Shown here piece after piece: positions 1 to 9,254 of a stretch of 64,000 nucleotides of DNA. Origin of the DNA: Prevotella sp. E15-22 (GTDB taxonomy: Bacteria > Bacteroidota > Bacteroidia > Bacteroidales > Bacteroidaceae); assembly GCF_023204875.1 (NCBI RefSeq), contig NZ_CP096247.1:248001-312000 (forward strand), in the 5' to 3' direction. The position numbers were made by a program, and so were the translations under genes. Each line of letters opens with the position of its first letter. Within the stretch, counting starts at the first letter, position 1. The notes under the pieces are model-generated. The model was not told the origin of the DNA. It made no database searches and worked only from the letters and a program-made list of their open reading frames with translations.

Positions 1-467
1 TTCGTGCGTTAGCCAACTATGGCAGTCAGCGGAAATATGTCTTCAAGTATACAGGACGCAACAGTCGCTTGGACGAGATTCAGGCTGCGGTGCTCGATGT
101 GAAGTTGAAGTATTTGGATGAGGATAACGAGCATCGCAAGACCATCGCAAAGATCTATAATGAGGGCATCACGAATCCGCGAATCATCCTGCCGACCCAG
201 ATGGCCGACAATCAGAATGTGTATCATGTCTATCCTGTGCTCTGCGAGCAGCGTGACGGTCTTCAGACTTATCTGGAGCGGCATGGCGTCCAAACCATCA
301 TCCACTATCCCATTCCGCCCCACAAACAAGCATGTTATAAGCAGTGGAACCTTTTGTCTCTGCCTATAACAGAACAAATCCATCAACAAGAACTGAGCCT
401 CCCCATGAGTCCGGTTTTGACACATGAGGAAGCCCAGGAAGTGGTTAGAATCATCAATGCTTATTGA
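1..467 (+). CDS. DegT/DnrJ/EryC1-family sugar aminotransferase, C-terminal part (5' end outside window)
   Basis: The reading frame is open from base 3, so only about the last 154 residues are visible. They carry the family's C-terminal features: the stretch [13 protein letters not shown], where the GxNxR/LDExQAA signature of the sugar aminotransferases lies, and HYPIPPHKQ near the end. The family moves an amino group from glutamate to a keto-sugar nucleotide using pyridoxal phosphate. The visible part most resembles enzymes that make dTDP-3-amino- or 4-amino-6-deoxy sugars, but the substrate cannot be read from this fragment. The PLP lysine lies outside the window. The stop codon overlaps the stop of the convergent neighbour by 7 bases. 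Its place at the edge of a glycosyltransferase cluster fits a role in surface polysaccharide. Confidence 0.88.
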   Translation, partial: RALANYGSQRKYVFKYTGRNSRLDEIQAAVLDVKLKYLDEDNEHRKTIAKIYNEGITNPRIILPTQMADNQNVYHVYPVLCEQRDGLQTYLERHGVQTIIHYPIPPHKQACYKQWNLLSLPITEQIHQQELSLPMSPVLTHEEAQEVVRIINAY

Positions 468-2296
468 TTAAAGAACCTGTTCAGGTCCTTGATAGCTTTG
501 TCGAACTCCTTCGGACGAATGCGATAGTTGTCCACGGGGTTCAACTTACTGTCTGTTACCTCAATGTATCCGGCACCTTCCTTCGTGAGGATCGTATCAC
601 CCTCTACGATGAAAGCATAGCGTAGTTCGTTGCCCACAAAATGCCACAGACGTGGTGTCTTGTCGCTGAGCAGTCTGCCAGCAGTATAGTCCTCCAACGG
701 GTTCTTAATGCCCAGGTAGTTATGCATGATGGTCGGCACAAAGTCATAGTGCGTGGTGCGATGGGTATAGACCGCCGTTGTGTCATGGTCGGGCTGATGC
801 ACAATGAGAGGCACGCCAATCTGATATTGCGAGAAGTTAGAGTTATGTCCCCAGTAGTTCTTATGGTTCTCATTATACTCCTGAGCATGGTCACCTGTGA
901 TGAACACCAGAGAGTTGTCGTAGAGTCCCTGTTCCTTTAAGTTCGCGATTACCTCATGCACCATCTTGTCCGTCTGATAGGCCGAGTTGCGATACAGGTT
1001 CCAGAAGGGCGTTGGGTCCATATCGTTGTTCAGCTCGTCAAAGCGGCCATACTCCCACGAAGGCTGAAAGCGGTTCAGTAGTTCCTTCGGCAGACTGTAG
1101 GCATGGAGCAGGTCGAAGAAGATGAACGTGAAGAACGGACGCTTCTGTGCCTTCAGCTGAGGCATGTCCGCAATAAAGTCGTCTTTAATCTTCAAATCAC
1201 GCTCATAGGATGTGGGTAGCGGCGTATCGAGTCTGAGGTTGGGCACGTGTTGGAACAGTAGACGGTCGAAGGGCGGACTCTGCAAGCCAGCACTTGGATA
1301 CACACGGAAGTCATACCCCAACTCCAGCAGTCGGTCAACAAGTAGCGGACTCAAGCGGGCCGACTGATAAGCTGTCCAGTAATAAGGCTGGATGCCTGTG
1401 AACATACCAAAGACTGAGAACGACGTGCCATTGCCACAGCTCACGTGGTTCTTGTACCACTGCTCCTCGTGTGCCAGTTGCCACATGTTGGGCATGCACT
1501 CAGGCGTCAGCGACTGACGGCTCCACGAGTCGATAAGGATGACAACGATGTTAGGCAGTTCCAGTTGGCTGCTATCTGCCTTCTGAAGCGGATGCAATGG
1601 GTAGCACATCTCGCCTTCGCCACTCATGCCAGAGACCTCCACCACCTCGCGCTTCACGCCAAGACTCTGCATCAGCGAGCTGGCAGACAAGGGGAAGTAA
1701 TATGGCACCAGGCGTACACTCTGCAGGATGGATGGCTTGGCCACAAAGGAACCATAGACATGAATGCCATTAGCAATCAGGGTGATGCCAACCAACGAGG
1801 AAATCAGGATGGTGACGCCTCTCTTCCTGATGCGTGATGATAGCCATTTTGCTGCTGGCCATAGGCCGATGCAGATGCCAATCACCACCAACAACGAGAT
1901 GCCCTCTGTAAGATAGAGATAGGGCGAGAAGTCAAAGATATCGCCAGCATTAGGGCCCGTAATCATGTTGATGATAAAGCCGTTGATGTGGAAGCGGTAT
2001 ATCTTATACACCTGCATGTTGATGAAGGCCATCGTCGCTAGGACGCTGACAGCACCGATGAAGAGTCCCACGGCCCAACGCTCCTTCTTAAGCAGTGCCA
2101 AGGGAAGGAAGAAGATGAGCCACAGTGCCAGCAGCAGTATGGCAGCATGTGATATGCATGAAGTAATGAAAAACAGCCAGCCACTCAGGTCGAGCATGGG
2201 CACGATGACATCGTCTTTGATGTAAGACATCAATATGAGAGATGTGAATATGGTGGCTAAAACGTAATAGGTGAAACCTTTCTTCAGTATATTCAT
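461..2296 (-). CDS. YejM/PbgA-like inner-membrane protein with sulfatase-fold periplasmic domain
   Basis: The 611 residues begin with five predicted membrane spans (about 10-26, 40-68, 75-95, 128-148, 161-181), as in the DUF3413 part of YejM/PbgA. An alkaline-phosphatase/sulfatase-type periplasmic domain follows from about residue 245. Visible motifs are [10 protein letters not shown] (250-259), [14 protein letters not shown] (288-301) and, near 490, GDHAQEYN and [13 protein letters not shown]. In Enterobacteria YejM senses LPS and controls LpxC turnover without being a true sulfatase. Whether this homologue is catalytic or regulatory cannot be decided here. It stands next to LPS-type glycosyltransferase and acyltransferase genes, which fits an LPS role. 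The minus-strand -7 box TAATTTTG (2302-2309) would give an almost leaderless transcript. An LtaS-like phosphotransferase is the main alternative. Confidence 0.8.
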   Translation of the reverse strand: MNILKKGFTYYVLATIFTSLILMSYIKDDVIVPMLDLSGWLFFITSCISHAAILLLALWLIFFLPLALLKKERWAVGLFIGAVSVLATMAFINMQVYKIYRFHINGFIINMITGPNAGDIFDFSPYLYLTEGISLLVVIGICIGLWPAAKWLSSRIRKRGVTILISSLVGITLIANGIHVYGSFVAKPSILQSVRLVPYYFPLSASSLMQSLGVKREVVEVSGMSGEGEMCYPLHPLQKADSSQLELPNIVVILIDSWSRQSLTPECMPNMWQLAHEEQWYKNHVSCGNGTSFSVFGMFTGIQPYYWTAYQSARLSPLLVDRLLELGYDFRVYPSAGLQSPPFDRLLFQHVPNLRLDTPLPTSYERDLKIKDDFIADMPQLKAQKRPFFTFIFFDLLHAYSLPKELLNRFQPSWEYGRFDELNNDMDPTPFWNLYRNSAYQTDKMVHEVIANLKEQGLYDNSLVFITGDHAQEYNENHKNYWGHNSNFSQYQIGVPLIVHQPDHDTTAVYTHRTTHYDFVPTIMHNYLGIKNPLEDYTAGRLLSDKTPRLWHFVGNELRYAFIVEGDTILTKEGAGYIEVTDSKLNPVDNYRIRPKEFDKAIKDLNRFFNQ

Positions 2297-2382
2297 GCGT
2301 GCAAAATTAGAAAAAAAACATGAAAACGGTCTAAAGAAGCGCAGTATTTTTTAGAAAATAGGCTCCTTTTATGATTTATTTC

Positions 2383-2407
2383 GTACCTTAGGCTTTGCCG
2401 AAGGTAC
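2383..2407. repeat. Small hairpin GTACCTT / AAGGTAC
   Basis: Perfect 7-base arms at 2383-2389 and 2401-2407 enclose an 11-base loop. The left arm sits in the word TTATTTCGTACCTT (2376-2389), which recurs at 2459-2472 as the -7 region of the promoter of the next gene. The duplicated word suggests a decayed or second copy of a promoter-bearing repeat. Confidence 0.5.
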
Positions 2408-2416
2408 TTACACTCG

Positions 2417-2474
2417 GAAATGCAAAGAAAATCGAGCTTTTCTTTTGCATTTCACTCGTTATTTCGTACCTTTG
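2417..2474 (+). promoter_or_regulatory. Promoter of the LtaS-like gene inside an inverted repeat
   Basis: A -33 box TTTG (2444-2447) and a -7 box TACCTTTG (2467-2474) are 19 bases apart, which matches the Bacteroidota primary sigma consensus. The -33 box is in the right arm of an inverted repeat: GAAATGCAAAGAAAA from 2417 pairs with TTTTCTTTTGCATTTC ending at 2454, with one extra base in the right arm. The arms could be an operator or part of a dispersed promoter repeat. Confidence 0.7.
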
Positions 2475-2507
2475 TGGTCTTAGTTAGAAAAGATAGTAAA
2501 GATAGAG

Positions 2508-4469
2508 ATGAAAAACTATATTAAGTTCCTGAGACCGTTAGGTGCCGTTGCGTGTAATCTGTTCCTAGTCTATGTGGTTTATTTCATAGCCCGCATGGCT
2601 TTTCTTTTCGAGAACTGGAACCTCTTTGCCGACAGTCTCACCTGGAGTCATTTCCTCGAGATCCTGAGTGGAGGCCTGACGTTCGACACCTCTGCTATTC
2701 TCTATACCAATGCCCTGTGGGTGCTGATGGTGCTGTTCCCCTTGCATAAAAAAGAGACAGCCGCCTATCAACGCGTGTGCCGCTGGGTGTTTGTGGTTGT
2801 CAACATCCTGACGTTGGCTCTGAACCTGGGCGATTGCGTCTATTTCCGTTATAGCATGCGACGCACCACCACCACCATCTTCCAGGAGTTCGAGAACGAG
2901 AACAACCTGGGAGGCATCTTCTTCACCGAGGCCCTCAGTCATTGGTATTTCTTCCTCTTGGCAGCCTTGATAGCCTGGGGACTGTGGAAACTCTATGTCT
3001 CGCCACAGAAGCCGCTGACAAAGAAGGCTCGTCTCTTGCCCTACTATCTCACCATCACCCTGTCGCTCCTTACTTTTGTGCCTTTCTGCGTGGCAGGCAT
3101 GCGAGGTGGATGGACACGAGACATTCGTCCTATCACGATTTCAAATGCCAATAACTACTGCGACCGTCCTACAGAGGTGGGCTTGGTTCTCAACACACCG
3201 TTCGCCTTGATACGCACTATTGGCAAGAACAACTTCGAGGTTATCACCTATTTCGATAATAAAGAAGAGATGGAAGCCCTTTACTCGCCTATCCACACTG
3301 GTTGTCAGGGCGATTCTGCTTTCAAGAGAAAGAATGTGGTGGTGATCATCATCGAGAGCTTCGGACGAGAGTATATTGGCACCTATAACCGCCATGTGCC
3401 AGGCTACAAAGGCTATACGCCCTTTACAGATTCACTCCTGGCCAATGGCGCGCTGACCTTCACCCACAGCTATTGCAATGGGCGTAAGTCGATTGATGGT
3501 ATGCCATCTATCCTCTCGTCTATCCCCATGTTCGTAGAGCCCTTCTTCCTGTCGCCCTATTCTGTCAATGATGTCAGCGGACTGGCCGACTGTCTGAACA
3601 AAAAGGGCTATGAGACTGCTTTCTTCCATGGTGCTGAGCGTGGCTCTATGGGTTTCATGGCCTTTGCACGTGCCACCAAGTTCCAGGAGTATTTTGGTCG
3701 TGAGGACTTCAACAGCGATCCGCGTACGCGTGGTGATGCCGACTTTGATGGTTGGTGGGGCATCAGTGATGAGCCTTTCATGCAGTACTATTGCCAGAAG
3801 ATGACAGAGATGAAGGAACCCTTTATGACCGCCCTCTTCACCCTGTCGAGCCATCATCCCTTCCGTGTGCCTGATGCTTATAAGGATCAGTTCCCAGAAG
3901 AGGACCCAGAGATGCCTATCTATCCCGTTATCCGATATACCGACATGGCCCTGCAGCATTTCTTTGCATCGGCCCAGAAGCAGTCGTGGTTTAAGAACAC
4001 CATCTTTGTCATTACCAGCGACCATACGAATATGACCAAACTGCCAGAGTATAAGACAGACCTGGGAGGCTTCTGCTCGCCAGTCATCTTCTATGACCCC
4101 TCTGGCGAGATGGGAAGTGGTATGGTGGATGCCATTGCTCAGCAGACCGATATCATGCCGACGATTCTTGGTCATCTGGGCTATGATGAGCCTTATCTGT
4201 CGTTTGGCATTGACCTGCTCCACACACCTGCCGACAAGACGTGGGCGGTGAACTATCTGAATGGTATCTATCAGTATGTTAAGTATGGCTATGTCATCCA
4301 GTTTGATGGTCGTGAGACGCGTGCTGTCTATGCCCTCGATGATACGCTGATGAAGAACAATCTGATAGGAAAGGTGCCTGTCCAGCAGCAGATGGAGCGC
4401 GAGTTAAAGGCCATCATTCAGCAGTATATGGAGCGAATGACAGAGAACAGGCTACTTCCTACTAAGTAA
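2508..4469 (+). CDS. LtaS-like sulfatase-fold membrane protein (phosphoglycerol/phosphoethanolamine-type transferase)
   Basis: The protein has 653 residues, with hydrophobic segments at about 12-35, 60-78, 92-110, 145-165 and 178-197, then a periplasmic domain from about 275. The domain starts NVVVIIIESFGREYIG. A second motif, CNGRKSIDGMPSIL, sits where LTA synthases carry the nucleophile, with serine in place of the usual threonine. ITSDHTN further on fits the metal-binding part. Family members transfer phosphoglycerol or phosphoethanolamine onto glycans or lipid A. In a Gram-negative organism, decoration of LPS or a periplasmic glycan is likelier than teichoic acid synthesis; this is inference. 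The gene has its own promoter and ends convergent with a capsule-type gene, overlapping it by 8 bases. Confidence 0.85.
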   Translation: MKNYIKFLRPLGAVACNLFLVYVVYFIARMAFLFENWNLFADSLTWSHFLEILSGGLTFDTSAILYTNALWVLMVLFPLHKKETAAYQRVCRWVFVVVNILTLALNLGDCVYFRYSMRRTTTTIFQEFENENNLGGIFFTEALSHWYFFLLAALIAWGLWKLYVSPQKPLTKKARLLPYYLTITLSLLTFVPFCVAGMRGGWTRDIRPITISNANNYCDRPTEVGLVLNTPFALIRTIGKNNFEVITYFDNKEEMEALYSPIHTGCQGDSAFKRKNVVVIIIESFGREYIGTYNRHVPGYKGYTPFTDSLLANGALTFTHSYCNGRKSIDGMPSILSSIPMFVEPFFLSPYSVNDVSGLADCLNKKGYETAFFHGAERGSMGFMAFARATKFQEYFGREDFNSDPRTRGDADFDGWWGISDEPFMQYYCQKMTEMKEPFMTALFTLSSHHPFRVPDAYKDQFPEEDPEMPIYPVIRYTDMALQHFFASAQKQSWFKNTIFVITSDHTNMTKLPEYKTDLGGFCSPVIFYDPSGEMGSGMVDAIAQQTDIMPTILGHLGYDEPYLSFGIDLLHTPADKTWAVNYLNGIYQYVKYGYVIQFDGRETRAVYALDDTLMKNNLIGKVPVQQQMERELKAIIQQYMERMTENRLLPTK

Positions 4470-5376
4470 GCGGAGCAGACAGATGACAAGCCATTGACTG
4501 CTTGTCGTCAAGAAGTTCCTGCGGAAACTTATAACTAAGCTTTTGAATGAACGAGGCCTCCTGGGCTTCGTTCATTTTTTGTATTGTATAAGGCTCACCT
4601 GCCAGCATACTGTTAAGGAGAATATGCATAGGCTCGTCGCTCAAAACGGGAATCTTTTCATATTCCTTTTTGAATCTGTCGTCGGCCTGCAGAAGTGCCT
4701 GAAACATCAGATGATGCACAAAATAATGAATGGCTTTGTCCTCCTCCTTCCAGTAGGCTAGCATGGCTGCATACCATTTGCCCATGATATAATGGTTCCT
4801 GTTGCTGTGCAGGAAACAGTTCTGTATCAGTGTGAACGAGAACTCACCATGCGACCTGAAGAGAAAGACAGGAAGACTGTCGATAGACCTAGGAATGGCA
4901 GCCGTCTGTATGCAGGTGGCATCAACCCAGTATCCGCCGTATCTCACCATCAGATAAACACGCAGGATATCCGTAAAATGTGCATGACATATCTTGCCTT
5001 TCTGCCATTTCTCCACGATATAAGCAGGCAGTTGTGCATACTGATGAAGATTCTTGGAGGTCAGAACGACAACCTGCATGCCCTCCGACTTAAGTTGCTC
5101 AAAGGAATGAATACAGTTCTTGACGATGTCTGGTGCGTTGTCCCTGCCTTGAAGCCAGCAAATCCATATGGTGTGACCTGTGGTGCCATAGCCGGCCATT
5201 GTCACAGGCTCAACATCGGTATAGCGTTTCTTGATATAGGCCACACACCGTTTGGGACTCAGTGGGTCCAACTTCTCCCTCAGTGCATGACGCTTCTCCC
5301 TGTCGAACACCAATGCCGAGATGGTGTTAGCCAGGAATTTACAGGTCTTAACCTTTAAATAAAACCAAGAATCCAT
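4462..5376 (-). CDS. Capsular polysaccharide synthesis-type glycosyltransferase (Caps_synth / GT32-like)
   Basis: The 304 residues include a TGHTIWICWLQG-type start of the catalytic domain at about 65-75, and MVRYGGYWVDATC at about 150, the YGGxWxDxx motif of the DXD sugar-transfer families. These enzymes transfer a hexose from a nucleotide sugar to a growing glycan on the cytoplasmic side. No signal peptide is visible; the weakly hydrophobic N-terminus may associate with the membrane. It is the last gene of a minus-strand operon (8260 to 4462) with a GT4, a lipid A acyltransferase and a GT2, 13 bases after the GT2. Donor and acceptor are unknown. Confidence 0.85.
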   Translation of the reverse strand: MDSWFYLKVKTCKFLANTISALVFDREKRHALREKLDPLSPKRCVAYIKKRYTDVEPVTMAGYGTTGHTIWICWLQGRDNAPDIVKNCIHSFEQLKSEGMQVVVLTSKNLHQYAQLPAYIVEKWQKGKICHAHFTDILRVYLMVRYGGYWVDATCIQTAAIPRSIDSLPVFLFRSHGEFSFTLIQNCFLHSNRNHYIMGKWYAAMLAYWKEEDKAIHYFVHHLMFQALLQADDRFKKEYEKIPVLSDEPMHILLNSMLAGEPYTIQKMNEAQEASFIQKLSYKFPQELLDDKQSMACHLSAPLT

Positions 5377-5389
5377 GAAGTGGGAGCAT

Positions 5390-6187
5390 TTATTCCACGA
5401 GGTTGTTTTCGTTCAGGTGCTGCTCAATGCCACGCTCAGAGCGAACTAGGTTTTGTTCGTTGTTGCGGTCAATGAGTTTGCGCGTCTCAGCCAGGTTCTT
5501 CTTGGTGGGATGTTCTGGATGCCACACGTGGTATTCAATGCACATAAACTTGATGAACAACTTCTTCTTACCAATGCGTTTCAGTCGCTCCTGCACATCC
5601 TCGTCCTCATAGCCATAGGCCACAATGGTCTCGTCATAGCCGTTGATAGCCATGATATCGTCGCGCCAGAACGACATGTTGCAACCTCTCAGGTGGTCGT
5701 AGTCCTTAAAGAAAGGTGTCAGCAAACTGCATCTGAGTGCGTTCATGCGGTCGTCCAGTCCTGGTCTGAAGAACGAGAACTTCAGCTTCTTGCCCTGCTT
5801 CAGCTTGTTGGTATACGCCTCGTTGATTCGGCTTCGACTGCCACAGATGAACTGACCTCGACGAGCATAGCGCATGTGGTCCTGAATGAAATGACGCTCC
5901 ATGACGATGTCGCCGTCAATCTGGATGATATAGTCGCCAGTGCAAACGGCAAAGCCCATGTTCATCACGATGGTCTTGCGAAAGCCTTTGTTCTCCTGCC
6001 AAACGTGCTTCACGGGCATAGGCAGGCGCTGGCGCCATGCTCTGATAAGGTTGGTTGTCTCTTCGGCAGAGCCGTCGTCGGCAATGACAATCTCGTCTGG
6101 CATCACCGTTTGTTTGGTAACACTCTCCAGACACAGGTTCAGGGCTATAGGGAAGTTATAAGTAGAGATAATCAGTGTAATTTTCAT
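5390..6187 (-). CDS. Family 2 glycosyltransferase with C-terminal galactosyltransferase-like domain
   Basis: The 265 residues start MKITLIISTYNFP, the GT-A entry strand, followed by ADDGSAEET (about 37-45) and IQIDGDIVM (about 92-100), the DXD-like metal site. The segment GYDETIVAYGYEDEDVQERL matches the GT7-C-type region found after chondroitin-polymerase-like GT2 domains. The enzyme is cytosolic or peripheral and adds one sugar in LPS or capsule synthesis. It lies 28 bases after the acyltransferase and 13 bases before the Caps_synth gene, so they are almost certainly cotranscribed. Substrates cannot be assigned. Confidence 0.9.
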   Translation of the reverse strand: MKITLIISTYNFPIALNLCLESVTKQTVMPDEIVIADDGSAEETTNLIRAWRQRLPMPVKHVWQENKGFRKTIVMNMGFAVCTGDYIIQIDGDIVMERHFIQDHMRYARRGQFICGSRSRINEAYTNKLKQGKKLKFSFFRPGLDDRMNALRCSLLTPFFKDYDHLRGCNMSFWRDDIMAINGYDETIVAYGYEDEDVQERLKRIGKKKLFIKFMCIEYHVWHPEHPTKKNLAETRKLIDRNNEQNLVRSERGIEQHLNENNLVE

Positions 6188-6215
6188 ATTCGCAAGTCAA
6201 TATATTGGTAACGAC

Positions 6216-7163
6216 CTAACTGTGCTGTTGGTCTTTTGGTTTCTCGTGCACCTTGCCGTCAATCACCTCGAAACGACGGTTAAAGCGCTCGCGCGTGCGC
6301 TTCCAGCGGTCGTGCGTCCAAAGATAGCACTCAGGCTGTCGGCGGATGCTCTTTTCCAGTTCGTTGAAATAGATGTCTGTCAGTTGGAACTCCTCCATCT
6401 TCCTTGGCTCGCGCGTGATGAGCTTGAACTCAGCCTCATAATAGCCACGCTTCACACGATGTACGTCGAGATAAAAGACAGCCTGATCCAGTTTCGTGGC
6501 GATGCGCTCAGTGCCAGAAAGCACGGCCGTGTCGTGATGAAGGAATGGGCACCAGTGATGGATATTCCACCAGAAAGGCGCTTGGTCGGCAATATAGCCA
6601 ATGACGGTCTGCTTGCCCTGGCGCTTATAGTCCAGGATGCGACGCAAGGAGTCGTTCATGGGAATGCATACAGAGCCGAAGCGCTGACGGATGTGCAGCA
6701 GCAGCCTGTCGAAGTCCTTGTTCTCCAACGGATGATACAACTGTCCACATTGTGCCTCGGGTGTAATCCAGAAAGGGAGTGAGGTAATCCATTCCCAGTT
6801 GCACAGGTGTCCCAGGTAAATGGCGCACGACTGTCCCTCTTTGACGCATTGGTCCACGGCCTCAGTATTCTTGAAGACCAGTCGCTGCTTCATCTCCTCA
6901 GGCTTCATGTTCATCAGCTTGATATTTTCTACCAGATAGTCGCAGAACCATCTGTAGAACTTGCGCTCGATATCCTTATGCTCTTCAGGTTCTAGTTCTG
7001 GGAAAGAGGTGACGAGATTGACCCACACCGTGCGACGACGATATCTCAAGATGCGGAACACGATAAAGAAGATGAAGTTGCTCAGCACATACAGCGCACT
7101 TAAAGGAAGGTGCGATAGCAGGTACCATGAAGCGTAAAGCAGATAGTATAACGCTTTTTTCAT
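6216..7163 (-). CDS. Lipid A biosynthesis acyltransferase (LpxL/LpxM/HtrB family)
   Basis: The 315 residues have an N-terminal membrane anchor (about 5-37) and the catalytic HxxxxE motif as GHLCNWEW near residue 118. IGYIADQAPFW and CPFLHHDTAV downstream fit the acyl-acceptor pocket of this family. The family adds a secondary acyl chain to Kdo-lipid A at the inner face of the inner membrane. A Bacteroidales genome usually has one or a few such genes. Placement between glycosyltransferases in a tight operon (11 bases after the GT4) supports an LPS role. Acyl chain length and position are unknown. Confidence 0.88.
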   Translation of the reverse strand: MKKALYYLLYASWYLLSHLPLSALYVLSNFIFFIVFRILRYRRRTVWVNLVTSFPELEPEEHKDIERKFYRWFCDYLVENIKLMNMKPEEMKQRLVFKNTEAVDQCVKEGQSCAIYLGHLCNWEWITSLPFWITPEAQCGQLYHPLENKDFDRLLLHIRQRFGSVCIPMNDSLRRILDYKRQGKQTVIGYIADQAPFWWNIHHWCPFLHHDTAVLSGTERIATKLDQAVFYLDVHRVKRGYYEAEFKLITREPRKMEEFQLTDIYFNELEKSIRRQPECYLWTHDRWKRTRERFNRRFEVIDGKVHEKPKDQQHS

Positions 7164-7174
7164 ATCGTGCTGTG

Positions 7175-8260
7175 TTAGTCGTTTGCGTATATCGTCTTGA
7201 TCTGGGCGTAGAAATGCTCGTAGTTCAGATGGTCGTTGAAGTCAGCCTTGGCCTGACTGCCCAGCTTCTGGCGCAGGTCGGCATCATCGATGAGTCGGCT
7301 CATGGCCTCTGCCAGTTGATTGGCATTGCCTGGCGCAACGAGCAAGCCATTGCGACCGTCTTCTACGTATTCGCGCTGACCACCATTATCCGTGACCACC
7401 ACAGGATGACCTTGCGACATATATTCCTGGGGCGACAACGGACAACCTTCGCGTACAGTAGAGGCCAGAATGCCAAAGTCGGCACCAGCCACATAGGGCA
7501 GCACAGGATGGCGGAAGCCAGCGAAGATAATCTTCTCGCCGATGCCTTTCGCCTTGACGGTCGTCTTCAGATGCTCCGTATACTCATCACTTCCCTTGCC
7601 AATGAGCACCAGTTTGAAGTTCTTGTCCTTGATTTGCTCCACAGCATCCAGCAGCACGTCAATGCCCTTCTCAGGATCCAGTCGGCCATGGAACATAGCC
7701 AGCACAGTCTCTGCTGGGATGTTGAACTCGGTACGGATATCCACAGGAACAGTATTCTCAGGCACCACAATACTCGTATGGACGATGCCCAACTTCTTCG
7801 TGTCAATTGTTGGGTTGGTGCCCAGGAATGCGTCGGTGGAAATCTGTGAGTCCATGATTAGTCTGTCCAACTGTCCATACAGCCAGCGATAGAGCATGGT
7901 GTTCTTGCCAGGGCGCGTCAAGTGACGACACATCACCACCTGGATATCCTTGCGGCCAGAGAACTTCCTGGCATAGCATGCCGTATAGGCATCCTTGAAG
8001 TTGTGAGCATGTATAGTGCATTTGCCGGCCTTCTTGACGATAGAGGCCAGTTGCCAGCCACTCTTCAAGTCGAGCGCGCCTCCCAGGGGCAGGCGATAGA
8101 CCGTGATGCCAGCCTCCTCGTATTTCTTGCTGATGCTGTCGATGGGTTTGCAGATGATGTTCACCTCAATACCGTCTTTGCGCTGGCGCTGACAGAGGTC
8201 GTAAACATATTGTTCACCGCCTCCCCATTCTTTATTAGAGACAATGTGGAATATCTTCAT
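7175..8260 (-). CDS. Family 4 glycosyltransferase (GT-B fold)
   Basis: The 361 residues start MKIFHIVSNKEWGGGEQYV, the glycine-rich N-terminal loop of GT4 enzymes. The second Rossmann domain shows AMFHGRLDPEKGIDVLL (about 190-206) and TVREGCPLSPQEYMSQGHPV (about 285-304). In that last stretch the conserved ExxxxxxxE donor-binding motif is recognisable. It is the first gene of the minus-strand LPS operon and is driven by a promoter in the divergent region shared with licD. Its sugar is not identifiable; a heptose- or hexose-type core transferase is possible. Confidence 0.9.
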   Translation of the reverse strand: MKIFHIVSNKEWGGGEQYVYDLCQRQRKDGIEVNIICKPIDSISKKYEEAGITVYRLPLGGALDLKSGWQLASIVKKAGKCTIHAHNFKDAYTACYARKFSGRKDIQVVMCRHLTRPGKNTMLYRWLYGQLDRLIMDSQISTDAFLGTNPTIDTKKLGIVHTSIVVPENTVPVDIRTEFNIPAETVLAMFHGRLDPEKGIDVLLDAVEQIKDKNFKLVLIGKGSDEYTEHLKTTVKAKGIGEKIIFAGFRHPVLPYVAGADFGILASTVREGCPLSPQEYMSQGHPVVVTDNGGQREYVEDGRNGLLVAPGNANQLAEAMSRLIDDADLRQKLGSQAKADFNDHLNYEHFYAQIKTIYAND

Positions 8261-8303
8261 GCAGACGTTGTATTTTTCCTTTTATTCATATGTATTATGT
8301 TTG

Positions 8304-8335
8304 CAAAAGTACTAAATATTCAGTGATTGTGCAAA
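8304..8335 (-). promoter_or_regulatory. Promoter of the minus-strand glycosyltransferase operon
   Basis: Read on the minus strand, a -33 TTTG (plus-strand CAAA at 8332-8335) and a -7 TACTTTTG (8304-8311) are 20 bases apart. The start codon of the GT4 gene is about 44 bases downstream. Confidence 0.7.
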
Positions 8336-8350
8336 TATAAAAAGAATTAT

Positions 8351-8381
8351 TTTGCCATTTCAGTTTTTTGTGCTACCTTTG
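8351..8381 (+). promoter_or_regulatory. Promoter of the licD gene
   Basis: A -33 TTTG (8351-8354) and a -7 TACCTTTG (8374-8381) are 19 bases apart. The position decides the licD start: an in-frame codon at 8352 would lie inside the promoter, so the ATG at 8406 is preferred. Confidence 0.75.
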
Positions 8382-8405
8382 GCAAAGTTAAAACACAGAA
8401 TCATT

Positions 8406-9254
8406 ATGGCATCTTACGATATCGACATTTTGCACGAGCATATCCTGCAGATCCTGTTGTCAGTTGACAAGGTCTGTCGCGAGCATCATCTGACTTACTA
8501 TTGCTGGGCAGGCACCATGCTGGGTGCCGTTCGCCACAAGGGCTTTATTCCCTGGGACGATGATATGGACATCTGTATGCCTCGTCCTGACTACGACAAG
8601 CTGATGATGCATGCCCACGAATGGCTGCCACAGCCCCTCGAGGCCTTGTCTATCGAGACCGACGCCCATTATCCTGGCGGCTTTGGCAAGATTGTCGATG
8701 GTAGTACCACGCTGATTGAGCGTGAGCATAGTGACTATGTGGGCGGCATCTATATCGATGTTTTTCCCATTGATGGCGCACCAGCGTCCAAGTTGGCACG
8801 CCGTCTGTGCGTGGCTCGCTATAAGGCAATGGATAAGTTACTCTATTTCCTCCATCGCGACCCCTATAAGCATGGCCATGGCCCCAGTTCGTGGCCAGTG
8901 CTCCTCATCCAGAAACTTTTTACGCACGAGTGGGCGCGCAAGCAGTTGCGTGCGGCCTATCTGGCCTACGACTATGAAAAGTCGGAGTATGTGCTCGACT
9001 ACGACGATGGTGTGAATGGCGTGATTCCCAAGACCATGCTGGGCAAACCTACGCCTGTGAGGTTTGAGGGCTACGAGGTGATGGGCGTGGAGCATGCCGA
9101 TGCCTATCTGCGCAATAAGTACGGCGACTATATGGTTGTTCCTCCTCACGACAACCAGCGTCAGCACAATTTCTTCTATTTGGATTATAACCTGCCCTTC
9201 AGGCAGTATCAGGACAAGCGTTCGTTCGTTAACCGCGATAACGCTTCTCGATAA
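8406..9254 (+). CDS. LicD-family nucleotidyltransferase-fold phosphotransferase
   Basis: From the ATG at 8406 the protein has 282 residues. It carries the family signature WAGTMLGAVRHKGFIPWDDD followed by MDICMPRPDYD (about 35-65), with the aspartates that bind metal. LicD proteins transfer phosphocholine or another phospho-alcohol from a CDP-activated donor onto LPS or teichoic acid sugars; relatives such as fukutin use CDP-ribitol. No choline uptake or CDP-choline genes are in the window, so the donor is open. It is transcribed alone against the two flanking minus-strand operons. Its 3' end overlaps the convergent GT2 gene by 26 bases. Confidence 0.88.
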   Translation: MASYDIDILHEHILQILLSVDKVCREHHLTYYCWAGTMLGAVRHKGFIPWDDDMDICMPRPDYDKLMMHAHEWLPQPLEALSIETDAHYPGGFGKIVDGSTTLIEREHSDYVGGIYIDVFPIDGAPASKLARRLCVARYKAMDKLLYFLHRDPYKHGHGPSSWPVLLIQKLFTHEWARKQLRAAYLAYDYEKSEYVLDYDDGVNGVIPKTMLGKPTPVRFEGYEVMGVEHADAYLRNKYGDYMVVPPHDNQRQHNFFYLDYNLPFRQYQDKRSFVNRDNASR

